A stretch of DNA of 64,000 bases, from the NCBI RefSeq assembly GCF_042650125.1, contig NZ_JBHSAP010000015.1, positions 500,055 through 564,054 on the forward strand, read 5' to 3'. Position numbers and translations under genes: made by a program. The DNA comes from Salinithrix halophila. Lineage in GTDB: Bacteria > Bacillota > Bacilli > Thermoactinomycetales > DSM-45169. The notes beneath the pieces are model-generated. The model was not told the origin of the DNA. It ran no database searches and saw nothing but the letters and a program-made list of their open reading frames with translations. Positions 1-8,662 of the stretch are shown in pieces (position 1 is the first letter of the stretch; each line of letters starts with the position of its first letter).

Positions 1-1271
1 GAAACGGAAGAAGGGATACATTCTTCGGCAGAGGATGAAGCCCGTTTTTCTTTTACCACGGGGGAGTCAGCTAGGGTATCGATCCGGCGGACGAGAACGC
101 GGTCGATCCAGCGGTCACGGGCTTTTACCACCATGAATTCCAGCCCTCCGAAGATAATGCGATCTCCCTTTTCCGGTACTTTCTCCAGGCAGGAGAAAAG
201 CCAACCTCCGATCGTATCGTTGTCGGGGTCGTCGATGCTAACCCCAAAATGATCATTGACTTCCTCAATTAGGGCCCGGGGGTGGATAGAGGTAGCCTCT
301 CCTTTCGGTAAAAATAATGGAGGAGATTGATCAAATTCATCCTGGATTTCGCCGAAGACTTCCTCCATGATATCCTCCTTCGTAACAAGACCGGCAGTGC
401 CGCCGTATTCGTCTACCACGATCGCCATACCGGCCCGTTTTTCCTGTAGCGTTCGCAGGATCTGAGTTAGTTCCATCGTCTCAGGTACCGAAACTTCGGG
501 TCTGGCGATGGTTACAAAGGAAGGGTGGCTCACTGTCTGGGTGTACTCATAGATATCGTGGATATGAACAACACCGAGGATGCGATCCTTATCTTTTTCG
601 CAGAGTGGATAACGGGTGTGACGGTGTTGCCGGATGATGGCCTGGTTTTCCTCAAAAGTGTTGTCCGTATATAGACAAACCATGTCCACTCGGGGAACCA
701 TGATTTCTCTACCCAGCCTGTCGACGAAGGGGTAGACGTGTTCGGTAGAGTAGGGAGCTACACCTACATGGTTACTCCGTTGGTTGTGGGCTTCCAACTG
801 GTGGGTTTCCTCTTTGTGGTGCCCGGAGTTCTCCGGAGGTTCCTTGTACAGCCGGCTTATGGCCCCGGAGATTGAAGCCTCAAACCGGGCAAAAACTCCT
901 GATCCGGCCGCCGAATGACGAGCCGTCAGATGAGGCCAGGCGAGAATGCCAAAGAGTAAAGCGAAACCGAGTGGATGGAGTACCCACTTCGGAATGACTG
1001 GGGAGACGAAGGGGAAAAGCCCTCCTTCCACTGCTGGTTGGGCTATCCATCCGATGAAGAGGGAGGAGAGGACGACTCCCAGTCGAAGGGTCGACCGAAT
1101 GGTTTCGCGATTGGATGATCGGTTATGCAAAGCCGCTGTTCGCTTGGGGATTTTGTTGGATCTGGTCCGTGTGAGGGAGGAATCCAAAGCCGCACAAAAC
1201 CCGTTTAACAGAATCAGCATCACCATCAAACCCGTTAGAAAGAGTAAGCTTAGAACGTCCTCCACGTCCAA
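1..1271 (-). CDS. CNNM/CBS-domain (HlyC/CorC-type) membrane protein, partial
   Basis: The gene runs off the left edge, so its C-terminus is missing. The visible ~423 codons read as an N-terminal DUF21/CNNM-like membrane part (a first span followed by CAALDSSLTRTR, then two more hydrophobic stretches), a linker, and a soluble half. The soluble half has the conserved REIMVPRVDM entry to the CBS pair, a second CBS motif (VVDEYGGTAGLVT) and a CorC/HlyC-type domain near the window edge. Family members are linked to magnesium or other cation export and are often annotated as haemolysins; that role is by family only. The start is a TTG at 1271, chosen because AGGAGG lies 10 nt upstream and the two nearby ATGs run into a stop. 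The membrane part looks shorter than a full CNNM domain. Confidence 0.85.
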   Translation of the reverse strand, partial: MDVEDVLSLLFLTGLMVMLILLNGFCAALDSSLTRTRSNKIPKRTAALHNRSSNRETIRSTLRLGVVLSSLFIGWIAQPAVEGGLFPFVSPVIPKWVLHPLGFALLFGILAWPHLTARHSAAGSGVFARFEASISGAISRLYKEPPENSGHHKEETHQLEAHNQRSNHVGVAPYSTEHVYPFVDRLGREIMVPRVDMVCLYTDNTFEENQAIIRQHRHTRYPLCEKDKDRILGVVHIHDIYEYTQTVSHPSFVTIARPEVSVPETMELTQILRTLQEKRAGMAIVVDEYGGTAGLVTKEDIMEEVFGEIQDEFDQSPPLFLPKGEATSIHPRALIEEVNDHFGVSIDDPDNDTIGGWLFSCLEKVPEKGDRIIFGGLEFMVVKARDRWIDRVLVRRIDTLADSPVVKEKRASSSAEECIPSSV

Positions 1272-1436
1272 TGCATCATGACCTCCTAATTTTCAGAAAA
1301 GTCAAAATCATTTCGGGGTTGTCGACCGGGAAAGCCTGTTCGTGGACTTTCACATGGTTTTGATCGTCCTCCCGGGAACCTGTTTTAATCTCTATTGTAT
1401 AGAATCACAGAAAAAAAAAGTAGTGCTTTCCGTTAT

Positions 1437-1478
1437 AAAAAACTGCCACTCCCCTCTGCCAACGGCAGAGGGGAGTGA
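1437..1478 (-). terminator. Rho-independent terminator
   Basis: A perfect 14-bp stem (1447-1460 with 1464-1477) has a 3-nt loop. On the minus strand it is followed by six T. It ends the small gene at 1486-1752 and insulates the downstream CNNM gene. Confidence 0.85.
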
Positions 1479-1485
1479 CCCATGT

Positions 1486-1752
1486 TCAAACTTTGCCGTG
1501 TAGACCTCCACGGCGCTCGATTTCTTCGATCAGCTGGTGGTGCAGGCTGATACCCTGCGCGTTCATTAGGGGGGACATTTGCGCCATGGCGTCATGGTGG
1601 TAGGCTAGTTCGTCCATTTCCCAGTCAGAGAGAGGGACAGCAGTCAGTTCTTCCAGGTTCCGTCCTTTGTACACTAGGATCACCTCTCTCTCAGTATGGG
1701 CTCTCCACGTAGCATCCATGCGAAAAGACTCCATTTCAAGGCGATAGGGCAA
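1486..1752 (-). CDS. Small hypothetical protein
   Basis: I do not recognise this 88-residue soluble protein. It is acidic with amphipathic helical stretches and no signal peptide or membrane segment. The start is uncertain: TTG at 1752 and ATG at 1734 both lack a clear Shine-Dalgarno site, while ATG at 1719 has a modest TGGAG upstream. A strong intrinsic terminator just after the stop supports it as a separate transcription unit. It could be a short Bacillales-specific cytoplasmic protein. Confidence 0.6.
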   Translation of the reverse strand: MPYRLEMESFRMDATWRAHTEREVILVYKGRNLEELTAVPLSDWEMDELAYHHDAMAQMSPLMNAQGISLHHQLIEEIERRGGLHGKV

Positions 1753-1917
1753 GTTTAAAACCCGGTGCTATGGCAAAGCTGGTTATTACGGTCTAAGAGG
1801 AATAATCTGATTGGTTGGAACGCTGGTGCCTTTTTTCGCGGTATTCATAGGGCTATAGACTAACGGCATATTTTCCACTAAAACGGGGTTTCAGGCAGAG
1901 ACAGGGAGTGAGGGGTT

Positions 1918-2610
1918 ATGAAGGAGAGGGGAAGGGGGGCTTTAAGTGGGCTTTTTCATTGGGTTCCCTGGCTTGGACGGGCTGCTGCTATCACAAACCT
2001 GATGGCGGTGATGACGCTGGTGTATTTTATGGTCCGTTCGGAGTACGGGCCCATTGGAGTTCGGATGCGTTCCATTTTGGCTAATGAGGCGGTCTTTCAT
2101 TGGTCGTGGGGAGTTAAAATCCTGTCGGCTGTGATGATGACAGGGGTTTTTCTTGTATTAGTGTGGATGCTGGAGGCTCAGTATCGATCGATCCTACAGA
2201 TGGCTCTTATGATCTGGATTATCGGTGCTGCTGGATGGATCTTGCAAGACTTGATGCAAATGTGGGTGATGCCGACGCTGTCCCGGATGTTCTTGGCTGT
2301 ACCCACAGCAGGATTGGCTGATTACATCCTGATGTGGGAAAGGCTCCTGTTTCGTCTGGGGGGAGTTTTCAGCTGTACTTGTTATGCAATCAGCGGGCTG
2401 ATCTATACGGCCATTATGTTTCGGAGTGACCATATTCCCAGTGGGATGGCGCGGTATTCCTTTGTTGTCTGGTGTTTTGTTTTGTTGACGGCCGTTTCTG
2501 TTCGCTGGTTGGAGGGAATGATGCCCTGGCTAACCGCTTTCGCCCTATTAATGCTGGTTCCCTGGTTCTGGCGTTTAGGTCAATGGCTCCCCCGTCCCGC
2601 CCCATCCTAA
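1918..2610 (+). CDS. Polytopic membrane protein of unknown function
   Basis: The 230-residue protein is almost entirely hydrophobic, with about six or seven predicted membrane segments (roughly residues 22-40, 62-85, 92-112, 145-167, 180-195, 203-222). It has a short basic N-terminus, which suggests the N-terminus is inside. No catalytic or transport motif is visible. Size and topology resemble DUF4386-type proteins, but I cannot confirm that. A GAGTGAGGGG stretch precedes the ATG. It stands alone, between the divergent minus-strand genes and a GNAT gene about 230 bp downstream. Confidence 0.75.
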   Translation: MKERGRGALSGLFHWVPWLGRAAAITNLMAVMTLVYFMVRSEYGPIGVRMRSILANEAVFHWSWGVKILSAVMMTGVFLVLVWMLEAQYRSILQMALMIWIIGAAGWILQDLMQMWVMPTLSRMFLAVPTAGLADYILMWERLLFRLGGVFSCTCYAISGLIYTAIMFRSDHIPSGMARYSFVVWCFVLLTAVSVRWLEGMMPWLTAFALLMLVPWFWRLGQWLPRPAPS

Positions 2611-2839
2611 CTGCCTAGGTTGGCCATCATGTTGGTGTGCGATTTTCCAATATAAAGTAATAGCCGGAAAAAGAGGGGTTATTCCCTCTTCGCAGGATAT
2701 GACGAATAGAGCCAAATAAAGGCGGACGGTGATTTTTCCACCGGTAGTAAGCGTTTTCTTCACAGTTTCATCACAATTGCCAAGAAGGAAAAGCATCTTG
2801 TACACTTAAGAAATCATCCGTCGCTGGGAGGATTCATCG

Positions 2840-3286
2840 ATGCATCTGCGTTCTTTTCAATTATCCGACGTACATGCCGTCACATCGATTTGGAAAATGA
2901 CCGCATCCCGGGAAAAGGAGGAAGAGACGCTTCAAGTTCTATCCCGGCAGTTGGTCTGTGACCGAGACCTGGTCTTGGTGGCGGAGGATGAGGGCCGGGT
3001 GGTAGGAGCGATTATGGGAACGATCGATAAGGATACAGGATTCCTGTATTGCCTAGCTGTTCACCCCGCTTACCAGGGGAAAGGGGTGGCGCGCGGCCTG
3101 ACCCAGCTGTTGGAGAATCGGCTTCGCGACAAAGGAGTGAACCGTACCCAAGCCGTCATCGATGAAGGGACGGAGAAGTTGTACCCTTTTTACACCCATC
3201 TTGGGTATCAGGGAATCCGTTCTTCTGTTCTGGGGGAAAACTGGATTTTCAACTTAAAGAATTTGATAGGACAGGTTGCCCGCTGA
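2840..3286 (+). CDS. GNAT family N-acetyltransferase
   Basis: This 148-residue single-domain enzyme has the GNAT fold pattern. The acetyl-CoA pyrophosphate-binding motif A is clear (LAVHPAYQGKGVARGL, with QGKGVA at residues 79-84), and motif B follows (YPFYTHLGYQ). The start has GGGAGGA eight bases upstream. The acceptor substrate cannot be told from sequence. A possible promoter is TTGCCA, an 18-nt spacer and TACACT upstream. A terminator lies about 75 bp beyond the stop. Confidence 0.88.
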   Translation: MHLRSFQLSDVHAVTSIWKMTASREKEEETLQVLSRQLVCDRDLVLVAEDEGRVVGAIMGTIDKDTGFLYCLAVHPAYQGKGVARGLTQLLENRLRDKGVNRTQAVIDEGTEKLYPFYTHLGYQGIRSSVLGENWIFNLKNLIGQVAR

Positions 3287-3357
3287 TTCTTGGCCTAATC
3301 GTTCATTCTGATAGCAAGCTGGTCCTATCCCTATACCATCCAGAGGCGATAATCCTC

Positions 3358-3390
3358 AGCTCCGCACCGACCGGGTACGGAGGTTTTTTA
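3358..3390 (+). terminator. Rho-independent terminator
   Basis: CTCCG (3360-3364) pairs with CGGAG (3378-3382), with inner partial pairing, followed by TTTTTT. It ends the GNAT gene. Confidence 0.75.
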
Positions 3391-3465
3391 TTTATTTTTT
3401 AATTTTGAGAAAAGGGAGGAAATTCGGAAATGGCATCCAATACCTAGAGTAGGAGGTGGTTTCCT

Positions 3466-4773
3466 GTGGGAAAGAAAGAGCGGGTTTGGTTTGAGCAGGC
3501 AGAAGGATTCTTGGATCCCGGTCTGGTTCAGGAATTAAGAATGCTTCGCAAAAAAACCTCGGATGAGGAGAATGCCGCACTGCCGGTAATCGTCCGCTTC
3601 AACCACCAGGCGGAAAAGGAACGACGAGAAGAGGCGATCCGGTTCTGCCAAGACGGCTCCTGTGATCGGGTGGAAGGGGAGTTGGCTTTCCTGGGAGGGA
3701 TTTACGGCTCCCTCAGCCCGGCAACGATCAAGAACCTTGTTAAGCATGAAGGTGTGGCCAAAATATATTACGACCGGGAAGTGAAGGCCCTCTTGGATAT
3801 GGCATCCAAATCCATCGGTGCTTTGGATGTCCAGGTAAAAGACGGTCTAACGGGGAAAGGTGTCACGATCGCCGTCGTCGACACAGGGATCCATCCCCAT
3901 GACGACCTGATGAAACCAACGATGCGAATCAAGGCATTCGTCGATTTAGTGGCCAAAGAGAAAGACTCCTATGATGACCAGGGACACGGGTCTCATTGTG
4001 CAGGGAACGCCGCTGGGAACGGTGGCCTTTCCGAGGGACTTTACACGAGTCCCGCACCGGAAGCGGATTTGGTCGGAGTGAAGGTGCTCGATGCCGAAGG
4101 GAGTGGCCGCCTGTCTACAGTGATTCAGGGTGTGGAGTGGTGTGTCAGGCATCGCAAGGAACTGGGGATTCGTGTCTTGTCCCTCTCCTTGGGAGCCCCC
4201 GCCTTTGAATCTTACCGGGATGATCCCCTCTGCCAGGCCGTTGAAAAAGCTTGGCACAGCGGGATCGTTGTCTGTGCGGCAGCGGGTAATGAGGGGCCTT
4301 ATCCGATGACGATTGGAACGCCGGGGATCGATCCGCTGATCATCACGGTGGGTTCCGCTGACGATAAGAATACGGAAGATCGGCAGGACGATCAAAAAGC
4401 CCCTTATTCCAGCCGGGGCCCTACCTTCGATTTTCTTGTAAAGCCGGATATATACGCCCCCGGGACCAATATCGTCTCCCTGTCGGTTCCCGGTTCGCCT
4501 TTGGAGAAGCAATTGCCGGAGAACCGTGTCGGTGATCATTATATCAGTTTGTCCGGAACCTCGATGGCCACCCCGATCTGCGCTGGAGTGGCCGCCCTCA
4601 TGCTGGAGGCCAACCCAGCTTTAAGCCCCAATGATGTCAAAGCGATCCTAATGGATACCAGTCAGGTCTTACGCGGCGATCAGGCAGGCTATATCGACGT
4701 ACGTGCTGCTGTTGCCCTGGCGAAGGAGTATGCCGCCTTTCAGGGGGTTACCGCCGGTTCCCCAGGCAATTAA
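3466..4773 (+). CDS. aprX: Subtilisin-like serine protease (S8), AprX type
   Basis: The 435-residue peptidase has the complete S8 triad: Asp139 in AVVDTG, His174 in GHGSH, Ser366 in SGTSMATP, with the oxyanion Asn275 in AAAGNEG. There is no signal peptide. Residues 1-110 form an inhibitor-like N-terminal part as in B. subtilis AprX (442 aa), so an intracellular protease is likely. The start is GTG at 3466 with AGGAGG nine bases upstream. The gene is monocistronic, with its own terminator at about 4800-4860. Substrates are unknown; in Bacillus this protease is expressed in stationary phase. Confidence 0.9.
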   Translation: MGKKERVWFEQAEGFLDPGLVQELRMLRKKTSDEENAALPVIVRFNHQAEKERREEAIRFCQDGSCDRVEGELAFLGGIYGSLSPATIKNLVKHEGVAKIYYDREVKALLDMASKSIGALDVQVKDGLTGKGVTIAVVDTGIHPHDDLMKPTMRIKAFVDLVAKEKDSYDDQGHGSHCAGNAAGNGGLSEGLYTSPAPEADLVGVKVLDAEGSGRLSTVIQGVEWCVRHRKELGIRVLSLSLGAPAFESYRDDPLCQAVEKAWHSGIVVCAAAGNEGPYPMTIGTPGIDPLIITVGSADDKNTEDRQDDQKAPYSSRGPTFDFLVKPDIYAPGTNIVSLSVPGSPLEKQLPENRVGDHYISLSGTSMATPICAGVAALMLEANPALSPNDVKAILMDTSQVLRGDQAGYIDVRAAVALAKEYAAFQGVTAGSPGN

Positions 4774-4798
4774 CCAAAAACAGGCGTAAAAATAACAG

Positions 4799-4860
4799 CA
4801 CCCCTTTGAGTAGACACAGGGAAATTCCCTGAACGGGACTACTTTTAAGGGGTATTTTTG
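4799..4860 (+). terminator. Rho-independent terminator with nested hairpin
   Basis: An outer stem (4800-4813 with 4839-4853, near-perfect) encloses a smaller CAGGGAA/TTCCCTG hairpin and is followed by TTTTT. It ends the protease gene. Confidence 0.75.
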
Positions 4861-4900
4861 TGGCGAAGAACGATTTTTGGAAAAACCCCATGAAACAATA

Positions 4901-4925
4901 CGGCACCGGTAGAATACCGGTGCCG
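4901..4925 (-). terminator. Hairpin at the 3' end of proC
   Basis: This is a perfect 10-bp stem (4901-4910 with 4916-4925) with a 5-nt loop just beyond the proC stop. The T-tract on the minus strand is poor, so it may act as a weak terminator or a 3' stabiliser. Confidence 0.5.
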
Positions 4926-4949
4926 GTAGGTTATTTCCCATAGGTTTTT

Positions 4950-5789
4950 TTACTTTGCCGCCGATGGGGTAAACACTTGTCCAAGTTCTTCGGAACGTTT
5001 TCGAGCGCGGTGGACAGCGCTTTGAAGAGCCTGGTGGAAATGGTGGTCGGCCAGGGTTTCAATCGCGGCCATGGTGGTCCCCCCCGGAGAGGTAACTTTG
5101 CGGCGCAGCTCTGCCGGGTCTTCTCCGGTTTCCAGTAGCATATGAGCAGCCCCGACCAGGGTCTGCAGGGTGAGCTGGCGGGCAACCTGGTGGGATAGCC
5201 CTTCCCTTACCCCGGCTTGTTCCAAGGCTTCTACAAAATAGTAGATGTAGGCGGGTCCACTGCCGGAGAGACCGGTCACCGTATCCATATCTTTTTCGTC
5301 CACGATCACTGTGGAACCTATGCTGGAGAAATCGGCTACAGCCTCTTCTAGGTCGGATTTAGCGGCGTGGCGGCCGCCGCAAATGGCGGTTGCGGACCGC
5401 CCGATCATGCTGGAAGTATTGGGCATAGCTCGGATGACGGCTACTCCGGAAGCGATACGCTCTTCAATAAAGGCGGTGGAGATACCGGCAGCTACAGAGA
5501 TCACCCGTTGGCCAGGACGGATTAAGCCCCCCCATTGATCGAGGGCATCAGCCATGTCCTTCGGTTTGACGGCCAGGATGATCGTTTCGGCACGCGTCAC
5601 AGCCTTTTCTTTTTCTTCAGGGCATTGGATGCTGTAATGATTTTTCAGTTGGGTCAGGCGATCCCGGTCGCATCGGTTGATGACGTGGATGCCATTAGCG
5701 TCGGCTCGCCGGCTTTTGGTCAGCCCGCCGAGGATCGCTTCGGCCATGGAGCCGGCCCCGATAAAGCAATAGTGTTTTCTCTGTTTCAT
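4950..5789 (-). CDS. proC: Pyrroline-5-carboxylate reductase
   Basis: It catalyses the last step of proline synthesis, NAD(P)H-dependent reduction of 1-pyrroline-5-carboxylate. The 279-residue protein has the N-terminal Rossmann motif FIGAGSMAEAIL and the C-terminal signature (DTVTGLSGSGPAY and SPGGTT). The start is ATG at 5789 with AAGGAGG upstream; an in-frame extension to 5888 is rejected because it runs through the T-box leader. The gene stands alone behind that leader, so expression should rise when tRNA-Pro is uncharged. proA and proB are not nearby. Confidence 0.95.
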   Translation of the reverse strand: MKQRKHYCFIGAGSMAEAILGGLTKSRRADANGIHVINRCDRDRLTQLKNHYSIQCPEEKEKAVTRAETIILAVKPKDMADALDQWGGLIRPGQRVISVAAGISTAFIEERIASGVAVIRAMPNTSSMIGRSATAICGGRHAAKSDLEEAVADFSSIGSTVIVDEKDMDTVTGLSGSGPAYIYYFVEALEQAGVREGLSHQVARQLTLQTLVGAAHMLLETGEDPAELRRKVTSPGGTTMAAIETLADHHFHQALQSAVHRARKRSEELGQVFTPSAAK

Positions 5790-5814
5790 GAGGCATCCTC
5801 CTTTGAATGGTCGA

Positions 5815-6101
5815 CTACATGCAAAGAGACCCTCTTTCGTCACAAGGACGAAAGAGGGTCTCTTCCGCGGTACCACCTTTTTTGGCACAAAAGTGTGCCC
5901 GGCTTGCGGAACGGCGAGGAACCACCGTTCGCTCTCGATAAGGGGAGACTCCCGTCCGATTTATCACCGTCCGCATCAGGGGTGGGTTGGGGGGACATCC
6001 CGGACGGCACCTTCCAGCCCTCGGGTGCCGCTCTCTGACCGTTAAGCCCGCCTTACTAGCCCCGTCATCGCGTTTTCATCCGTCCATATCCGGTCTGTAG
6101 T
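5815..6101 (-). promoter_or_regulatory. T-box leader controlling proC
   Basis: The minus strand carries the conserved T-box sequence GGTGGTACCGCGG (5865-5877), immediately followed by an 18-bp perfect terminator stem (5824-5841 with 5847-5864). Upstream are Stem I landmarks: AGAGAG about 6030, a distal arm GGCACC/GGTGCC, and a C-rich specifier-loop stretch near 5985-5996 that contains CCN triplets. By analogy with known T-boxes, and because the next gene is proC, the sensed tRNA is inferred to be tRNA-Pro. The exact specifier codon is not proven. Confidence 0.9.
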
Positions 6102-6108
6102 TCTTACT

Positions 6109-6138
6109 ATTATGCAATCCATGGCAAAAGGATGTCAA
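6109..6138 (-). promoter_or_regulatory. SigA-type promoter of the T-box/proC transcript
   Basis: On the minus strand a perfect TTGACA (-35, 6133-6138) and CATAAT (-10, 6109-6114) are separated by 18 nt. Transcription would start near 6102, just before Stem I. Confidence 0.75.
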
Positions 6139-6310
6139 GGGTGGGAACATTTTTCCACCGTTTGCTTCGGCATGAGGCGGGTAAGTAGGGAATGTATCCG
6201 GTGAAAGCCTAATTGAAAAAAATAGTCCATTCACTGAATCAATTCTGAAAATATGTTTTATAAACTCCCTTATTTGGAAATACATGAGAATGTGTAAGGC
6301 GGGTGGTCGA

Positions 6311-6853
6311 ATGAAAGAGTGCAAAACAGGGGATATCCTCCGCATAGAGAGTTATAAACACAATGGCAAGCTTCATCGCACTTGGGAGAGGTCCATTGTT
6401 CTGGAGGGCGGTGATCCTCTTCTCTTGGCCAACCGGAATGTCCGTGTGACGGAAGCAGACGGGCGGCAATGGATTTCTAGGAATTTGGCGATTTGTCAGT
6501 TTCATAGAACCAAGTGGTTCAATACGATAGTATTGTTCAATTTCAGGAAGAAGTACCGCTGGTATTGTAACATCGCCTCTCCATGCCGTCTGGAAGCAGA
6601 ACGTCTCATTTATACGGACTATGACCTAGATCTGTCGGTTGACGAGACAGGGAAGGCGCGGTGGCTGGACCGGAATGAATTCGAAGAAAATCGGCGGCGT
6701 ATGGCTTACCCCCAGCACGTTATCCGTGAAGTGAAGAGAGCAGCCGCTGAGTTGGACGATCGTTTCCGAGCTGGAAGGGAACCTTTCACTCCGGCATTTG
6801 TCCAAGCAGGATATCATCGATATCTTTCTTATGAAAAACAATTGATGGGGTGA
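6311..6853 (+). CDS. ygaC: DUF402 domain protein (YgaC-like nucleoside tri/diphosphatase)
   Basis: This is a 180-residue DUF402 protein. Conserved features are the N-terminal IESYKHNGKLHRTW stretch, the central KYRWYCNIASP and the acidic YTDYDLDLSVDE motif that forms the metal site in structurally known relatives. Staphylococcal and bacillal homologues hydrolyse nucleoside tri- and diphosphates; this is known from the family. I take ATG at 6311 with a modest GGGTGG upstream rather than an earlier ATG at 6284. lepB follows after 11 nt, so the two may be co-transcribed. In B. subtilis ygaC lies close to ygaD, also present here at 9179. Confidence 0.85.
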   Translation: MKECKTGDILRIESYKHNGKLHRTWERSIVLEGGDPLLLANRNVRVTEADGRQWISRNLAICQFHRTKWFNTIVLFNFRKKYRWYCNIASPCRLEAERLIYTDYDLDLSVDETGKARWLDRNEFEENRRRMAYPQHVIREVKRAAAELDDRFRAGREPFTPAFVQAGYHRYLSYEKQLMG

Positions 6854-6864
6854 AGTGATGACAC

Positions 6865-7392
6865 ATGAGCAAATCTAGACCAAGGTTTATTTCCTGGTTG
6901 AGGACCTTTTTGTTGGCCGTTTCCTTCGCATTGGTGATCAACCAGTTCGGGATGGCGCTGTCGGTCGTCAACGGCACATCTATGCAGCCGACACTTGAAA
7001 ACGGAGATCGATTGTTGATTAACAAATTTCATTTCTTATTGAACGAACCCGAACGCGGGGATGTGGTTACGTTCAAGGATCCTTCTCATAAAGGGCGTTA
7101 CTTAGTGAAACGTGTCGTAGGGGTGCCAGGAGACCGGATCGAAATCAAGAAAGGTGAACTTTACCGGAACGGTAAAGTAGTATACGAGCCCTATATCGAC
7201 ACCGAAATTGAAGATGGTAATTATGGGCCTGTGGATGTTAAACCCAATCGCATTTTTGTGATGGGAGATAACCGCCACCGGTATGCCAGCCGTGACAGCC
7301 GTTACCAAAGCGTCGGTCTTGTACCCGATAGGCTTCTCGAAGGAAAAGTGGAATTGATCCTCTGGAGACCGTCATTGGCTGCCTTTCTCTGA
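6865..7392 (+). CDS. lepB: Type I signal peptidase
   Basis: The 175-residue membrane protease cleaves signal peptides from exported proteins. It has one N-terminal membrane span (about residues 11-31), the catalytic Ser39 in NGTSMQPTL, the general base Lys82 in VKRVVGVPGD, and box E (MGDNRHRYASRDSR). Length and single-span topology match Gram-positive Sip-type enzymes. It follows the DUF402 gene closely. No terminator is evident before the codY promoter. Confidence 0.95.
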   Translation: MSKSRPRFISWLRTFLLAVSFALVINQFGMALSVVNGTSMQPTLENGDRLLINKFHFLLNEPERGDVVTFKDPSHKGRYLVKRVVGVPGDRIEIKKGELYRNGKVVYEPYIDTEIEDGNYGPVDVKPNRIFVMGDNRHRYASRDSRYQSVGLVPDRLLEGKVELILWRPSLAAFL

Positions 7393-7439
7393 TGGAAACC
7401 AAATTATAAAAAAAGTCAAAAACTGTTCACAAAAACCTT

Positions 7440-7633
7440 TTGCGCTGATTTTTATACGAGCGCATAATAGTGAAGAGGTTGGGGCTGATCGATTCTTTCA
7501 CATCGCCAATCGATAAATGTTTCGCGCAAGGACGCGGTTCCGTCGGTGCTTGGCTTGGACGGGGCGTCCGCGCTGACTGTGAATAAAGAAACGAGTGAAT
7601 CTTAAAAACAGTTTTCAGGGAGGACCTGTCCAT
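7440..7633 (+). promoter_or_regulatory. codY promoter and structured leader
   Basis: TTGCGC (7440-7445), a 17-nt spacer and CATAAT (7463-7468) form a plausible promoter, giving a leader of about 155 nt. Within it a two-part stem forms (7530-7535 with 7564-7569, and 7540-7544 with 7558-7562). No terminator follows the stem, so any effect would be on stability or translation. Confidence 0.45.
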
Positions 7634-8413
7634 ATGGATCTTTTAAACAAAACACGCCGCATTTCACGGATCTTACAGAAAAATGTCGGTCATCACCTGG
7701 TTGATTTCGACCAAGTGGCTGAAGCTTTAAGTGATGTCATTGGAGCCAATATCTACGTGGTGAGCCCGGAAGGGGAAATTCTCGGTTTGGCAACCAACCA
7801 TGACATTGAAAACGAGCGGATGCAAAAATATCTGAAAGAGCGCCAATTTCCAGAGGAGTATGCCACCCTTCTGATGGAAGTGGAGAAGACCACATTCAAC
7901 GTTAGTGTGGACAGCCCCTACACGGCTTACCCCGTAGAGATGAAAGATATGTTCAAACATGGGTACACCACTCTAGTGCCGGTCGTCGGTGGCGGGGATC
8001 ACCTGGGAACCCTGGTTCTCTCCCGAATCAATGAGGAGTTCGTGGATGACGATATGGTACTGGCTGAATATGGGGCCACGGTCGTCGGCATGGAGATTCT
8101 TCGGGAACGGGCGGGCAAGATTGAAGATGAAGCCCGCAGCCGTGCTGTTGTCCAACTGGCTATCAATTCCCTTTCCTACAGTGAGTTGGAAGCTGCTGAG
8201 CATATTTTCAATGAATTGGAAGGGAATGAAGGCTTGCTGGTAGCGAGTAAAATTGCCGACCGGGTCGGTATCACCCGTTCTGTAATCGTCAATGCCCTGC
8301 GGAAATTGGAAAGTGCCGGGGTCGTAGAATCTCGCTCTCTCGGGATGAAAGGAACCTACATCAAAATCCTGAACAACAAGCTCTTGCCAGCTCTAGAAAA
8401 AGCCCGTAGCTAA
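7634..8413 (+). CDS. codY: GTP- and branched-chain-amino-acid-sensing repressor CodY
   Basis: The 259-residue protein has an N-terminal GAF domain that binds isoleucine/valine and a C-terminal winged helix. The recognition helix region ASKIADRVGITRSVIVN is almost identical to B. subtilis CodY, and the length is the same. It represses nutrient-limitation genes and helps gate sporulation. The start is ATG at 7634 with GGGAGGA upstream; a 13-codon in-frame extension is rejected. In Bacillus codY ends the xerC-clpQY operon, but here it stands alone with its own promoter and a strong terminator. Confidence 0.97.
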   Translation: MDLLNKTRRISRILQKNVGHHLVDFDQVAEALSDVIGANIYVVSPEGEILGLATNHDIENERMQKYLKERQFPEEYATLLMEVEKTTFNVSVDSPYTAYPVEMKDMFKHGYTTLVPVVGGGDHLGTLVLSRINEEFVDDDMVLAEYGATVVGMEILRERAGKIEDEARSRAVVQLAINSLSYSELEAAEHIFNELEGNEGLLVASKIADRVGITRSVIVNALRKLESAGVVESRSLGMKGTYIKILNNKLLPALEKARS

Positions 8414-8424
8414 AGGGGAAGAAG

Positions 8425-8458
8425 GCGGCCGCCGGATCATCCGGCGGCCGCTTTTTTT
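8425..8458 (+). terminator. Strong Rho-independent terminator after codY
   Basis: A perfect 11-bp GC-rich stem (8425-8435 with 8441-8451) has a 5-nt loop and seven T. Confidence 0.95.
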
Positions 8459-8490
8459 GTCGTGTGGGCTTTCAGGGACAGACTGGGAAA

Positions 8491-8581
8491 NNNNNNNNNN
8501 NNNNNNNNNNNNNNNNNNNNNNNNNNNNNNNNNNNNNNNNNNNNNNNNNNNNNNNNNNNNNNNNNNNNNNNNNNNNNNNNN
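8491..8581. other. Assembly gap (91 N)
   Basis: The unknown bases lie in the spacer between codY and the NIPSNAP gene. A promoter for the latter may be hidden here. No coding sequence can be inferred across it. Confidence 0.99.
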
Positions 8582-8662
8582 TCGATGAACTTGCCTTCCT
8601 TTCCATCATTAGGATAAGGTCTTAAGAGCAGGGGGTGGATGGATGGGGGAAAGGGGTACTCC

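Noticed and set aside
3946..4539. 197-codon minus-strand ORF inside the subtilisin gene
   Set aside because: It is a shadow frame; the sense strand holds an intact catalytic triad.
7600..7620. Possible CodY box in the codY leader
   Set aside because: The stretch matches the AATTTTCWGAAAATT consensus poorly, with only one half recognisable.
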